This document shows positions 32,922-41,867 of a DNA stretch of 64,000 bases, in pieces. The notes under the pieces are model-generated. The model had not been told where the DNA came from. It was given only the letters and a program-made list of their open reading frames with translations, and made no database searches. Position 1 is the first letter of the stretch, and every line of letters starts with the position of its first letter. The DNA is taken from positions 124,001 through 188,000 of the forward strand of contig NZ_JAJEPS010000005.1 in assembly GCF_020686965.1 (NCBI RefSeq). The letters are read 5' to 3'. A program made the position numbers and the translations under genes. The stretch comes from Hominiventricola filiformis (lineage in GTDB: Bacteria > Bacillota > Clostridia > Lachnospirales > Lachnospiraceae).

Positions 32922-35414
32922 CTACTCAACCGTTTCAATCGAATCCACAATATTCATTTTTGAAATTTTCCGTAGCGGAATTGCTGTTGCCAGCAAGCAA
33001 GCTCCTACTGCCAAGAGGGTTGCTTCAAGAATGGGCATGACAGGGATTGCAACAAGCTGGATGGTGTCGCTCGTGGCCGCCTCAATGAAGATCGTACAAA
33101 CATATCCCAGCACGCTTCCAATCACAGAGGCAATGATTCCGTAATATGCACCTTCCCAAAGGAAAGTTTTATAAAGGCTATCGGCACTCATTCCAATGGC
33201 CCGCTGCATACCGATTTCTGTTACTCTGGTGTGAATATTTGTGTAAACGGTATTGATGATATTAAGAATACCAATCAGGCCAACGAAAAGAATCAGCCCC
33301 CATGCCAGCATTTGAATTTGTGCAAAGCTCTCTTTTAGTTGCTGGTCGGTTTCTTCATATGACAAGAATGTTGTCCCCGGTATTCTGTTACAAAACGCCT
33401 CGATAAATGTATCAAAGTTTTCCCTGTCAGCACCCTCGTTCAGTGTAGGCAAAAACTCTGAATAGGTATCTTTTCCCGTCAGGCGTTCATAGATAGCATC
33501 ATCAACGATCACTTGAACACCATTTGTGAAACCGCCATTTCCAATACCAAGATAACCGTCATAGCCATCCAAGGTTTTCAAAACATTCAGCTCCATTCCC
33601 GCAACACAGATGCTTTCTCCGGCCTCTATATTTGTAAATTCAAGAACATCTTCGCCGTAGCTCATGGGAATAGGATTCCTTACTATACAGGCGTTCCCTG
33701 ATTTCAGTTGTCCAAGCTGTTCTTCTGGTAATTGATCCCCCATAAAATAATCCCAATATTCATTGTTCAATCCGACAACCTGAAAAGTTTCGCCGGGTTT
33801 CAGTTGAAATTCAAGACTGATTTCATCGAGCAGCCCATTTTCATTTTGTTCGTAAAGCGAAAATTGTATGGCGGCTACACTTTGCACAGCTTCATTTTTC
33901 CGCAAAGTGTTCAGATCATCTGTGGTAAATCCAATACTTTCATTTGTGATCTGATAATCTCCTACATGATTATCTTGCAGGGCGCTTGCAGCGTTCAGGA
34001 GAGAGGAAAACCCTTGCAGGGCAATAAAAACCGTGATACTCATAACAAGGGACAAAATTGTAATTGCAGTACGGCCTTTATTTCTCTTTAAGTTCAGGCG
34101 GGCATAATATGCTTCAAAATGATGGATTTTCTTTGTTTTACGCTTTCTGCGCCGAATTTTTAGATTTGTTCCAGACATCGCCATAATGGGAGATACCCTT
34201 GCGGCTGATCTGGCTGCTGGTAATGCTGCAAACAACGCAAACGCCAAAGTGATTGCTCCGCTTAAAACCAGTAAGGTTCCATTCAAAGAACTGTTCTCTG
34301 CTATTAGAGTTTTCAATTCAGAAGCATCCTGAACCAAGAACAATTCAGGGGAAACCAGGCCGGTAGCTGCCTCTAAAATTCCTCTGGCACTCAGGAAACC
34401 AAGAAGCATACCAATAGGAATCCCCATCAGGCACAATAGGATTACTTCAATTACAATGATCTGATAAAGCTGTCCTTTTTCGCCTCCAATAGCCCGAAGT
34501 GTTCCATATCCCTTTATCCGTTTTGATACAGATATTTTCAGAATGTTGTAAATCACAAGACCAGCAGCCAGCAAAATCAAAGTACCCACTAATATCCCTG
34601 CGACTGTCATAAAAGAGAATCCCTTATCATTAGCACCCTCGGAATTTGCAGTATAGGAAATTCCCAAGGCGTTCAAATATACAATATTATAGCTGGTATC
34701 AAGCTCATGGATATTAAATTCCTTATTGATGTCATCGACAACTGCTTGAAAATTCTTTTTATCGGCAGTCCGAATATCCACATTGTAATAAATATAAGAT
34801 TCCGTTAAAAGTTGTTCAGCAGTTCCTTCCCCTACAACTCCCGTAACAGTGCCGCTTGTATATCCCAAGTAGTTATTTTTCAATATCCCTGTAAGAACAA
34901 ATTCTGCTGTATAGGAATAGCTGTCCGCAATGTTGTGGCGAAGATTTTTTTGCAGTGAAAGTGTAATCTTATCTCCAATACCGCCCTCAAAGCCAAGATA
35001 TTTCAGAATATCTTCAGAAAGCGCTATTTCCATCGGGGCTTCCGGCAGACGACCTTCTTCTACACTGGTACTGGATGGATAGATAGCGGCAGTATCATCC
35101 CAATATTCCATCAAACCAAGAGTAAGAGATGGGGAGAGTTCTAAACTTCCCATATAAATAGATTTGCCTACATAGGAAAGACGCTCATCCTGTTCCAGTG
35201 CATGAAGCTGCTCTGCATTCATCTGCAAAAAAGTGGCATATCGGTTTCCTCCGATAGCGATGGCCTGCTGTTCCCGCATTGCACTAAGTACGCCAATGGA
35301 TTGTCCTACAATGGTTGTCATCATAGTAGACAGCACAACGGCAATCAAAATAAGAATAGAAGTGACTTTTTGGGACAGTAGTTCTTTCAATGCTAATGTA
35401 CGATAAGATTTCAT
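32922..35414 (-). CDS. FtsX/MacB-type ABC permease of module 4
   Basis: An 830-residue permease: an N-terminal membrane segment (~14-36), an extracytoplasmic MacB-like domain, an FtsX domain with three segments (~265-415), a further segment near 450, a second extracytoplasmic domain and a C-terminal FtsX domain (~705-825). The start overlaps the ATPase gene by ATGA (35411-35414). It is one fused permease, unlike the multi-permease modules 2 and 3. The substrate is inferred to be an antimicrobial peptide or lipoprotein. Confidence 0.9.
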   Translation of the reverse strand: MKSYRTLALKELLSQKVTSILILIAVVLSTMMTTIVGQSIGVLSAMREQQAIAIGGNRYATFLQMNAEQLHALEQDERLSYVGKSIYMGSLELSPSLTLGLMEYWDDTAAIYPSSTSVEEGRLPEAPMEIALSEDILKYLGFEGGIGDKITLSLQKNLRHNIADSYSYTAEFVLTGILKNNYLGYTSGTVTGVVGEGTAEQLLTESYIYYNVDIRTADKKNFQAVVDDINKEFNIHELDTSYNIVYLNALGISYTANSEGANDKGFSFMTVAGILVGTLILLAAGLVIYNILKISVSKRIKGYGTLRAIGGEKGQLYQIIVIEVILLCLMGIPIGMLLGFLSARGILEAATGLVSPELFLVQDASELKTLIAENSSLNGTLLVLSGAITLAFALFAALPAARSAARVSPIMAMSGTNLKIRRRKRKTKKIHHFEAYYARLNLKRNKGRTAITILSLVMSITVFIALQGFSSLLNAASALQDNHVGDYQITNESIGFTTDDLNTLRKNEAVQSVAAIQFSLYEQNENGLLDEISLEFQLKPGETFQVVGLNNEYWDYFMGDQLPEEQLGQLKSGNACIVRNPIPMSYGEDVLEFTNIEAGESICVAGMELNVLKTLDGYDGYLGIGNGGFTNGVQVIVDDAIYERLTGKDTYSEFLPTLNEGADRENFDTFIEAFCNRIPGTTFLSYEETDQQLKESFAQIQMLAWGLILFVGLIGILNIINTVYTNIHTRVTEIGMQRAIGMSADSLYKTFLWEGAYYGIIASVIGSVLGYVCTIFIEAATSDTIQLVAIPVMPILEATLLAVGACLLATAIPLRKISKMNIVDSIETVE

Positions 35415-36085
35415 TTCGCTGTCACCTCCGCAAGCACACCATCTACGATCTGAAACTGGCGGTCTGCCATTCGCGCAATACGGCTGTCATGGGTAATGAC
35501 AACGAGAGCTTTACCCATCTTTTTCCATACATTTTGAAGCAGTTCCATGACTTCGCCGCCGCTTTTGCTGTCCAGATTTCCCGTAGGCTCATCAGCAAAA
35601 ATTACATCCGGCTTTGCAATCAAAGCGCGGGCGATGGCTACACGCTGCTGCTGGCCGCCGGATAACTCATGGGGCAGATGTTCCAAGCGGCCCTGAATGC
35701 CAAGCAGTTCTGTAAGCTGTTTCAGGTATGCTTCATCCGGTTTTTGTTTATCCAGCAAAAGAGGCATGATAATATTTTCTTTCGCCGTCAGAACCGGAAG
35801 CAGATTAAATTGCTGAAAAATAAATCCAATCCGCTTCCGGCGGAATGCCGACAACTCCTTATCGCTGTAACTGTAAATATCTTTACCATCATAGGTCAGC
35901 GAGCCGGAAGATGGCTTATCCAAGCCGGAAAGCAAATGAAGCAGGGTACTTTTTCCGCTTCCAGATGGTCCCATAATAGAAATAAAATCACTGGATACAA
36001 TTTCGAGATTCGCATGATCCAAAGCCACCACTCGGTTTTCACCGTCACCATAAATCTTTGATAAATTCTTTGCCTCAATATTCAT
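35411..36085 (-). CDS. LolD/MacB-type ABC transporter ATPase of module 4
   Basis: A 224-residue ATPase with Walker A (GPSGSGKST), signature LSGGQQQRVAIARAL, Walker B (VIFADEPTGNLDS) and His in VITHDS. ATG 36085 was chosen because AAGGAG lies upstream; the longer frame would start inside the leader hairpin. The ribosome site is the 3' arm of a strong hairpin, and a regulator box lies further upstream, so expression looks tightly controlled. Confidence 0.93.
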   Translation of the reverse strand: MNIEAKNLSKIYGDGENRVVALDHANLEIVSSDFISIMGPSGSGKSTLLHLLSGLDKPSSGSLTYDGKDIYSYSDKELSAFRRKRIGFIFQQFNLLPVLTAKENIIMPLLLDKQKPDEAYLKQLTELLGIQGRLEHLPHELSGGQQQRVAIARALIAKPDVIFADEPTGNLDSKSGGEVMELLQNVWKKMGKALVVITHDSRIARMADRQFQIVDGVLAEVTAK

Positions 36086-36123
36086 AAAAAACACTCTCCT
36101 TATTTGTGGTATAAGGAGAGTGT
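36086..36123 (-). promoter_or_regulatory. Leader hairpin of module 4 ABC operon (terminator/RBS block)
   Basis: ACACTCTCCTTAT and ATAAGGAGAGTGT form a perfect 13-bp stem with a 7-nt loop, followed on the minus strand by TTTTTT and immediately by the ATG. The 3' arm contains the AAGGAG ribosome site. It can stop transcription or hide the ribosome site. Confidence 0.75.
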
Positions 36124-36130
36124 AAATGAT

Positions 36131-36150
36131 AAATCTCAAAAATCGCTCAA
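36131..36150 (-). promoter_or_regulatory. Module 4 regulator box before the ABC genes
   Basis: On the minus strand TTGAGCGATTTTTGAGATTT contains two TTGAG half-sites 11 bp apart. The same 20-mer with one change lies at 37949-37968 before the regulator gene. Confidence 0.7.
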
Positions 36151-36153
36151 GGA

Positions 36154-37254
36154 TTACACGAAATGAAAAATAGCAGTTGCGGATGCACCGCCCCCAACCC
36201 TATTTTCCAAAATCAATCGGCCACCATGTTTTTCACATAAAATTCTGCTGCTGTAAAGCCCCATTCCGAAATGTGAGGAATTACTACTTGTCGTTTCAAA
36301 AGGGTTTGGCCCATTCTGCACGAGAGACAGCGGATAACCAGCACCATCATCTTCTACATTCAAGGTCATAGAATCATTTTGCAGCGTTATTTGAATAGAG
36401 ATTGCTTTTTCTGCAAATCGCGCCGCATTTCCAATCAGATTTTCCGCTACGGTAAGAAATAGCCCGTGATCTATACAAACAGTTCCGCCTGATGGGACTA
36501 AAACAGAAACTTTTTTGGATAGCGCCAACAGTCGTGCTGTTTCCTGCAATTCACTCTGCAAAACGGATAGTCTGATTTCTTTTGGCTTAACAGAGAGTTG
36601 TTCCAACTTTTGAACACTGCTCATAGCTTCTACATACTGCTCAATCCGTAAAGTGTAACTTTCCAGCCGGTCTATGGTCTGTTCGTCCTGAATACCTTGC
36701 CGTAAAAGTTTTACACTTCCTTTTAATACCGTAATCGGGTTACGCAGATCATGGGAAAATGCGGCATTGAGCCGTTTGCGTTCCTCGGCCTGTTGCCACA
36801 ACAGCCGATTCGATTTCAGAAGTTCACTCCGCATTTCTTCAAAGGCAGCACATAGTTGTCCCATTTCATCGTAAGACAAAATCGGCAGCGAAAAATCCAG
36901 ATCATTATTCTGAATCCGCATAATGCCATTTTGCAGGCAGGAAATAGGCTGCTTCAATTTGAGATAATAAAAAAGAAAGACTGAAACAATCAATCCACCT
37001 ACCGGGAAAAGAATACAGGAAAGCGTCTGCACAATATTTAGGATAGCCAAAATGCGCTGTTGTGACGCCGTAGGAGATGGCAGGGGTACGATTGAACCAT
37101 CCGATAGGATTTCTACACCGCCTAAAGGATAATAGTTTTCAATGCCACGGCAAAGAAAGATAACCGCACCAAGCAGGAGAAATGCCACCGCTAAACAGGA
37201 GAGGGATAATAACAGGAAAGATTTCTTTAGTCCCATATTTTTTAGGCGTTCCAC
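36154..37254 (-). CDS. Sensor histidine kinase of module 4
   Basis: A 366-residue kinase with two membrane segments (~13-35 and ~72-97), a ~37-residue extracytoplasmic loop, a HAMP linker and His ~168 in AAFSHDLRNPITVLKG. The ATPase domain shows AENLIGNAARF, EDDGAGY and HFGMGLYSSRIL. GTG 37254 overlaps the regulator gene by 13 nt; ATG 37236 is the alternative start. The small extracytoplasmic loop could bind a ligand, unlike in the kinases of modules 2 and 3. Confidence 0.9.
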   Translation of the reverse strand: MERLKNMGLKKSFLLLSLSCLAVAFLLLGAVIFLCRGIENYYPLGGVEILSDGSIVPLPSPTASQQRILAILNIVQTLSCILFPVGGLIVSVFLFYYLKLKQPISCLQNGIMRIQNNDLDFSLPILSYDEMGQLCAAFEEMRSELLKSNRLLWQQAEERKRLNAAFSHDLRNPITVLKGSVKLLRQGIQDEQTIDRLESYTLRIEQYVEAMSSVQKLEQLSVKPKEIRLSVLQSELQETARLLALSKKVSVLVPSGGTVCIDHGLFLTVAENLIGNAARFAEKAISIQITLQNDSMTLNVEDDGAGYPLSLVQNGPNPFETTSSNSSHFGMGLYSSRILCEKHGGRLILENRVGGGASATAIFHFV

Positions 37255-37919
37255 CGATACCCACACCCCCAAACTGTTTCAATGTAATTGTGCAATGTAT
37301 GTGCTGCAAATTTAGCGCGTATTTTCCGGATATGCTCCATAATTGTATCGCTGTTTCCGTCCCCATCTAATCCCCACACACGCTCATAAATCCGCTCACG
37401 ATCAAAAACCTGTCCTGCATTGAGGGATAAAAGTTCTACAATCTCAAACTCCCTCTTAGATAGCGGGATGTTCTGATTATTGATTGTAACTGTTCGGGCG
37501 GAATAGTCCAGTATCAATTCACCAAAGAAGCGTACTGCCGAATTATTTTGGCGTCGCTGCTCACGGCGCAAATGTGCAGCAATACGCGCCCCCAATTCAT
37601 CCAAATCAAAGGGCTTGACGATATAATCATCCGCCCCGGCCTGAAATCCAATAATCTTATCGCTGGATTCAATACGAGCAGTCAAAAAAAGAATGGGACA
37701 GGCTATGTGTTCCCGTATCTTCTGGCATACAGTCAGGCCATCCATTCCAGGCATATTGATGTCTAATAAAATTAAATCTGGTTTGTAGGCTACTTTTTTG
37801 AGTGCTTCTTGGCCGCTATAAGCGGTCAGAATATCATATCGTGTTTGAAAATAACTCTGTATCATATCAACAATACCGCGTTCATCATCAACGATCAGTA
37901 ATTTAGGATTCAAAATCAT
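37242..37919 (-). CDS. OmpR-family response regulator of module 4
   Basis: A 225-residue regulator: acidic DDE at 11-13, phosphoacceptor Asp ~53 in LLDINMPGMDG, Lys ~102 in IVKPFD, then a winged helix ending ETVWGCGYRW. ATG 37919 follows GGAGGTGC. The identical TTGAG-type boxes in front of this gene and of the ABC genes make it the obvious regulator of both. Confidence 0.93.
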   Translation of the reverse strand: MILNPKLLIVDDERGIVDMIQSYFQTRYDILTAYSGQEALKKVAYKPDLILLDINMPGMDGLTVCQKIREHIACPILFLTARIESSDKIIGFQAGADDYIVKPFDLDELGARIAAHLRREQRRQNNSAVRFFGELILDYSARTVTINNQNIPLSKREFEIVELLSLNAGQVFDRERIYERVWGLDGDGNSDTIMEHIRKIRAKFAAHTLHNYIETVWGCGYRWNA

Positions 37920-37948
37920 GCACCTCCATTCTTTATATGATATATGGT

Positions 37949-37968
37949 AAATCTCAAAAATCCCTCAA
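37949..37968 (-). promoter_or_regulatory. Module 4 regulator box before the regulator gene
   Basis: On the minus strand TTGAGGGATTTTTGAGATTT has TTGAG half-sites 11 bp apart. A TATATC-like -10 follows at about 37939-37944. It indicates autoregulation. Confidence 0.7.
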
Positions 37969-38124
37969 CTTCCTTTGCTTTTGCGGATATTATAACAGGC
38001 AAATGTCTGCGAAATATTACAACGGACAGATTTTGAAAAATATATTTCTTTATAATTATATAGCAGGTTGACTTTTGCAACAAGATTTTATAAGTGTACA
38101 TAAAAATAAATAACTATTTCATAG

Positions 38125-38172
38125 AGAAAAATGCACCGAATACAGAGTCGATAGGCATACTGTATCCGGTGC
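38125..38172 (-). terminator. Terminator ending the right-hand minus-strand gene run
   Basis: GCACCGAATACA (38133) pairs with TGTATCCGGTGC (38161) with one mismatch; on the minus strand it is followed by ATTTTTC. It lies 13 bases beyond the stop of the last gene of the run. Confidence 0.8.
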
Positions 38173-38184
38173 GTTGCAGACTTT

Positions 38185-38841
38185 TTAACCTTTCAGATAG
38201 TAATGCACATAGGCATTATAATCTCGACGCCTGGTAATCAACCGCAGCCAGATATAAAAGTGAGCAGTTTCCGAATACAAATTGAATTCGGTGGGCTCGC
38301 TGGTGGGTTGGGCGTACCCTCGGCAGAACCGTGTCAAGGTGTCCAAATTCCGAAACTCCGGCAGTTGGAACAGCGCATTCTGGAAAGCATCAATTTCATG
38401 GGCAGCTTCCAGAATGGGCGCGCTCTTTTGGCACTGATGCCAAGTGGTCCACCATTTCCATCCATCATAATCAGAACGGGAATAGGCTATCTCGCTGGCA
38501 GGCCGGGAACCCTGCTGGAATAGATCTTCAAAGGTGCAGGAAGTAGTCAGCAGCGGAGCTTCAAAATCGGTCTGCTGCTGGCTCAAACCGTTTTTGACAG
38601 CTGCCCATTCTGTTAGAGGAAGTGGGCAACGGTTGGCATCACGCAGGGCTTCATCCATACCGCACGCCTCGCAGATATGGACATCTGCATAGCGGCTCAG
38701 GGCGTTGATGACCAGCCGGTGGTCCAGTGGCTGCCCACATCGAAGACACAGGGGTGGTTGCTCCGCTTCTGGGGTAAACAGCAGTTTGTCCTGCTGCCAT
38801 ACGGTTTCCAACATGGATTTGGGATAGATATGGATCTTCAT
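38185..38841 (-). CDS. Unknown protein with a four-cysteine zinc-ribbon
   Basis: A 218-residue protein with Cys pairs at 32/35 (CLRC) and 57/60 (CEAC), a likely zinc ribbon. The rest is rich in Trp/Tyr (YDGWKWWTTWHQ) and has no recognised domain. ATG 38841 follows TAGGAGGACATC. It is the last gene of the minus-strand backbone and ends before a strong terminator. A nucleic-acid-binding role would fit a zinc ribbon but is not shown. Confidence 0.7.
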   Translation of the reverse strand: MKIHIYPKSMLETVWQQDKLLFTPEAEQPPLCLRCGQPLDHRLVINALSRYADVHICEACGMDEALRDANRCPLPLTEWAAVKNGLSQQQTDFEAPLLTTSCTFEDLFQQGSRPASEIAYSRSDYDGWKWWTTWHQCQKSAPILEAAHEIDAFQNALFQLPEFRNLDTLTRFCRGYAQPTSEPTEFNLYSETAHFYIWLRLITRRRDYNAYVHYYLKG

Positions 38842-38867
38842 GATGATGTCCTCCTAATTTTATTCCT

Positions 38868-39575
38868 TTAATATTCGTACCGTTTCCTCCGGTCTTCAGA
38901 CCAGGGAGGGTAGACACGCAATTCTTCCTGAAACATGGCCATCAGCTCGGTTGCCATGTCCTCTTTACGCCGATAGATGCGCTGCTTCTCTGTACCATCT
39001 GCATAGAGGATGGTAGTTTGGAGTGCGGGACCTTTCTGCGTGAAGATGAATTTGCGGCCATGAGAAGGGTCAAATGCCTCGATCCAGAGGGGCAGGGTGG
39101 AGGAACTCCCATCCAGACACCGCCAGCCGCTGTAATCGGTGTAGCTGAATCCGTTGATTTCTCGCGCCAGTCTTCGCAGGGCAAGATACAGCCGCTCAAA
39201 GCGGCGCCCCAGCTCGCCTTTCTGCCGCCGGATGTAGAGGGTATGCCCCTCATGATCCAGGGCATCCAGTTCTTTGCCATTAAACAGGTATTCAGGGTAA
39301 AGGCAGCCATCCGATTCAAGAATTTGCCCGGTAGGTTCCGCAAGGTGATTGTCTGACAGCCAGACTGGAAAAAGTCCGTCTGCGGCTTTTATATTGATGA
39401 AAGCGCAGTGGTCGGGCCGGATTCCGGTTAAGTTGGTGGTAAGGGTTTCCCAAAAAATCAGGATGCCGTGATCCTTTTCATAAAGCTTGATGGCGAGATT
39501 GCCGTTGGGATAGGTACTGATTTTCAAAGTCAGCTGGGATCGGTATTCGCCCAGCGTAAATGCGAGAGTATTCAT
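38868..39575 (-). CDS. DUF4313-like protein of mobile-element type
   Basis: A 235-residue protein. The N-terminal ~110 residues resemble DUF4313 (LTLKISTYPNGNLAIKLYEK, NLTGIRPDHCAFINIK, EPTGQILESDG, YPEYLFN). The C-terminal half has a YTDYSGWRCL segment like the small protein at 39704 (HDRSGWRAYP). ATG 39575 follows GGAGGAAAAC. A second DUF4313-like protein is encoded at 40024, so the family is duplicated here. Function unknown. Confidence 0.72.
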   Translation of the reverse strand: MNTLAFTLGEYRSQLTLKISTYPNGNLAIKLYEKDHGILIFWETLTTNLTGIRPDHCAFINIKAADGLFPVWLSDNHLAEPTGQILESDGCLYPEYLFNGKELDALDHEGHTLYIRRQKGELGRRFERLYLALRRLAREINGFSYTDYSGWRCLDGSSSTLPLWIEAFDPSHGRKFIFTQKGPALQTTILYADGTEKQRIYRRKEDMATELMAMFQEELRVYPPWSEDRRKRYEY

Positions 39576-39590
39576 AAGCGTTTTCCTCCA

Positions 39591-39636
39591 AAGAAGCACC
39601 GGACGTCTGCAAAAATGCAGATTTCCGGTGCTTCTT
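39591..39636 (-). terminator. Long hairpin between two mobile-element genes
   Basis: AAGAAGCACCGG pairs with CCGGTGCTTCTT, with an inner GTCTGCA/TGCAGAT stem. There is no T run on the minus strand and the hairpin ends at the ribosome site of the next gene, so it may be an RNA-processing or attenuation element instead of a true terminator. Confidence 0.55.
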
Positions 39637-39703
39637 AGTGTGTGTTCCGGACAAGGAAACCGGAGCAGGGAGAGGAATGCAGTTCCTCTCTGGTCATCGT
39701 CAG

Positions 39704-40027
39704 CTACACAGCCAAAGTTTTTGACTCGAACTGATAGCGCAGAACCTGAGCCAGCTTTGTCCTGTTTTCACAAGTAATGCGATAGGTAGGGCCATAGTTG
39801 TGCCGCTGTTCATCCATCCTTCGAATGGAAATGCTAAATCGGGTGCCCTCCTGAGTGATCCACAGACGCCTGCCCGTGGCAGCATCTTCAGCAATAATCC
39901 ATAAAGGGCACTGCATGGTCATGTAGGTCTGGGGGTAAGCACGCCAGCCGCTGCGGTCATGGTAACAGAAACCGGGGGTAGTCTGCCGCCTTTCATTCAG
40001 TACATCATAAATTGCCTTATATTTCAT
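39704..40027 (-). CDS. Unknown 107-residue protein
   Basis: ATG 40027 overlaps the previous stop as ATGA and follows AAAGGCGGT. The protein has CYHDRSGWRAYPQTYM and CPLWIIAEDAATGRRLW, resembling the C-terminal half of the protein at 38868 (YSGWRCL; PLWIEAFDPSHGRKF), so the two share a domain. No named family is recognised. Confidence 0.65.
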   Translation of the reverse strand: MKYKAIYDVLNERRQTTPGFCYHDRSGWRAYPQTYMTMQCPLWIIAEDAATGRRLWITQEGTRFSISIRRMDEQRHNYGPTYRITCENRTKLAQVLRYQFESKTLAV

Positions 40028-41118
40028 GCGCTGCACCGCCTTTCAAAGTTTTTCAGGTAGCCTGCATACCCTTCCGGGTCCAGCTCCTGCAGCCGGTTGG
40101 CACGAAAACGATATTCAGGATAGGTGCAGAACCCACTCTGCATGGTGCGGCCGGTTGGGATAGCCAGACCATGTCGGATGAGCCAGGTGGGAAATTCCGA
40201 ATCGGCATTGGTGTCGATAAAGGCATGGTCTTTTTGCCGTTGGCCGGGCAGGTTGACGGTGAGAGTCGCCCAGGGTTCCGGGTCGCCGCTTTCCCATGTC
40301 ACCATTTGTATGGCAAGGTTTCCATTCAGGTAGGAAGTCACCTGCAGCTGGATGGGGTGCGTGGCGCCAAATTTCTTGTAAGGCAAGGTAACAGGTGCCG
40401 CATCGGTATCAGGTTCTTCGTCCTCCACGCCCAGTTCCCAACTAAGGGACAGAATCTGGCTCTGGCTCAGCGTGCGGGCATATTTCTTTGCGTATTTTGG
40501 CTTGAAGAGCAGGGTACCGTCCTGCAGGAGCAGCTTTCCTTCTTTTTGCTCCTGGATACAGCGCAGCCCATGCAGACGGGGCTTTGCGCGCTCCACCGCA
40601 TCGTGGATCTTCGGATGGTCAAACCATATGGAATACTGTACGGCTACATGGAGATGGGGATGCTCCTGAAAGCGTGAGCATAGGAGCTCCAGCACCTGTT
40701 GACAGACTTTTTTTCGTTTCTCCAGCGTCTGACGCTCGTTAAAGGTCAGCGTGAAATATGAGAAATCCCGTTCGGATGCGTCTGCGGCGCCGTTAAAGGG
40801 ATTACACCAGAAGTACAGGTCCCATCGGTCGCTGCCATAGGACACAGGGATATTTTCGTCATACTGGTAGCAGACAAAGTCCTGTGCGATAGCTTCCATG
40901 ACGGGTTTCATTGCTGCGCTGCTCTCCAAACTTGCTTGGCGGATATACTGATCCCATTCTTCGCGGGTGTGGCTGTCGTAAAACTGTTTGTTGGCTGCTG
41001 CCTCTGCTTCGGTGCATAGAGACTGCAGGCGCAGGGAGTGGACATCTTCTTTGACATAGCCTTTTTCAAACCATCTGGTATCAATATTCATATGAGAACG
41101 ATCTTCGTGGATTTTCAT
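40024..41118 (-). CDS. Large unknown protein with C-terminal DUF4313-like domain
   Basis: A 364-residue protein. Residues ~1-235 match nothing recognised (Trp/Tyr-rich, with WDLYFWCNPFN and FSYFTLTFNERQ). Residues ~245-355 look like DUF4313 (LQVTSYLNGNLAIQM, ATLTVNLPGQ, HAFIDTNAD, LAIPTGRTMQSGF, YPEYRF). ATG 41118 follows GGAGGATGC. Together with the 38868 protein it suggests domain shuffling within this element. Confidence 0.7.
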   Translation of the reverse strand: MKIHEDRSHMNIDTRWFEKGYVKEDVHSLRLQSLCTEAEAAANKQFYDSHTREEWDQYIRQASLESSAAMKPVMEAIAQDFVCYQYDENIPVSYGSDRWDLYFWCNPFNGAADASERDFSYFTLTFNERQTLEKRKKVCQQVLELLCSRFQEHPHLHVAVQYSIWFDHPKIHDAVERAKPRLHGLRCIQEQKEGKLLLQDGTLLFKPKYAKKYARTLSQSQILSLSWELGVEDEEPDTDAAPVTLPYKKFGATHPIQLQVTSYLNGNLAIQMVTWESGDPEPWATLTVNLPGQRQKDHAFIDTNADSEFPTWLIRHGLAIPTGRTMQSGFCTYPEYRFRANRLQELDPEGYAGYLKNFERRCSA

Positions 41119-41166
41119 TTTGCATCCTCCTTGTGTATAGTTGCTGCATTTTTTGACGCAGTGTGG

Positions 41167-41766
41167 TCATTGGTCTTTCCAGTCATAGAGCAGTAGGTCA
41201 TGTCCGGAAGATTTGGCTTCGGCTCTTTTGTCCCGGAAACGGTAGTTGGTAAACACAAAGCCGGTGGGCTTGTGGGTATAGCGGACAGCCAGAATGTGGA
41301 ACTGACTATTTAGCCATTCAGCTGAGTCTACGGCTTCCTCAACGGTGTTCTCAAAATCGGTGGCAAAGAGCCAGTTTTCCCAGTACCAACCATGCCCAAC
41401 CGTTTCTATGACATCCGGCAGGGAGAGCAGCTTTTCCCTTAGTGCTTCCTGATTCTGCAGGTGCGGATATTGTGTATGAACGGACTGCACCAGCGATTGG
41501 CGGAATTGGCAGAAAGGTACGAAGGGTTTCTTGCCTTCAAAGTTACCATTGCCGTCCAGTGCACAGACTACGCCATCTGCAATCACTTCAAAGATGAGGT
41601 CTTCCCGGATGAGACTGCCATTTTCATTCCAGTCCGGTGTAGAGCTGTACCATGCGCCGCTTTCGGTATCCCGGTTGTAGTAGCGTACCGGTTCTGCAAT
41701 GGTGCAGAATACATCTATACAGAATCCGGGATCTTCAAACAGAAAAGATATTTGTCGTTTTATCAT
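41167..41766 (-). CDS. Unknown 199-residue protein
   Basis: ATG 41766 follows AGGAGGAAACACCTG. No domain is recognised. The sequence is aromatic-rich (GHGWYWENWLFATDF; FVFTNYRFRDKR) and ends in LLLYDWKD. It lies between the AAA ATPase gene and the DUF4313 group on the same strand. A terminator between it and the ATPase gene suggests that it can be transcribed separately. Confidence 0.6.
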   Translation of the reverse strand: MIKRQISFLFEDPGFCIDVFCTIAEPVRYYNRDTESGAWYSSTPDWNENGSLIREDLIFEVIADGVVCALDGNGNFEGKKPFVPFCQFRQSLVQSVHTQYPHLQNQEALREKLLSLPDVIETVGHGWYWENWLFATDFENTVEEAVDSAEWLNSQFHILAVRYTHKPTGFVFTNYRFRDKRAEAKSSGHDLLLYDWKDQ

Positions 41767-41784
41767 CAGGTGTTTCCTCCTAAA

Positions 41785-41830
41785 TGAAAAAAGGACCGGC
41801 AGGCCGCTAAATGCAGTCTGTCGATCCTTT
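41785..41830 (-). terminator. Intrinsic terminator after AAA ATPase gene
   Basis: AAAGGA.CG.CAG on one arm (41790-41804) pairs with CTG.CG.TCCTTT (41818-41830) with two mismatches; the minus strand continues with TTTTTCATTT. It lies just before the ribosome site of the next gene. Confidence 0.65.
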
Positions 41831-41867
41831 CGGTTATAAGCCGCAGGTAATGCGGCAGGGTTCCTCG

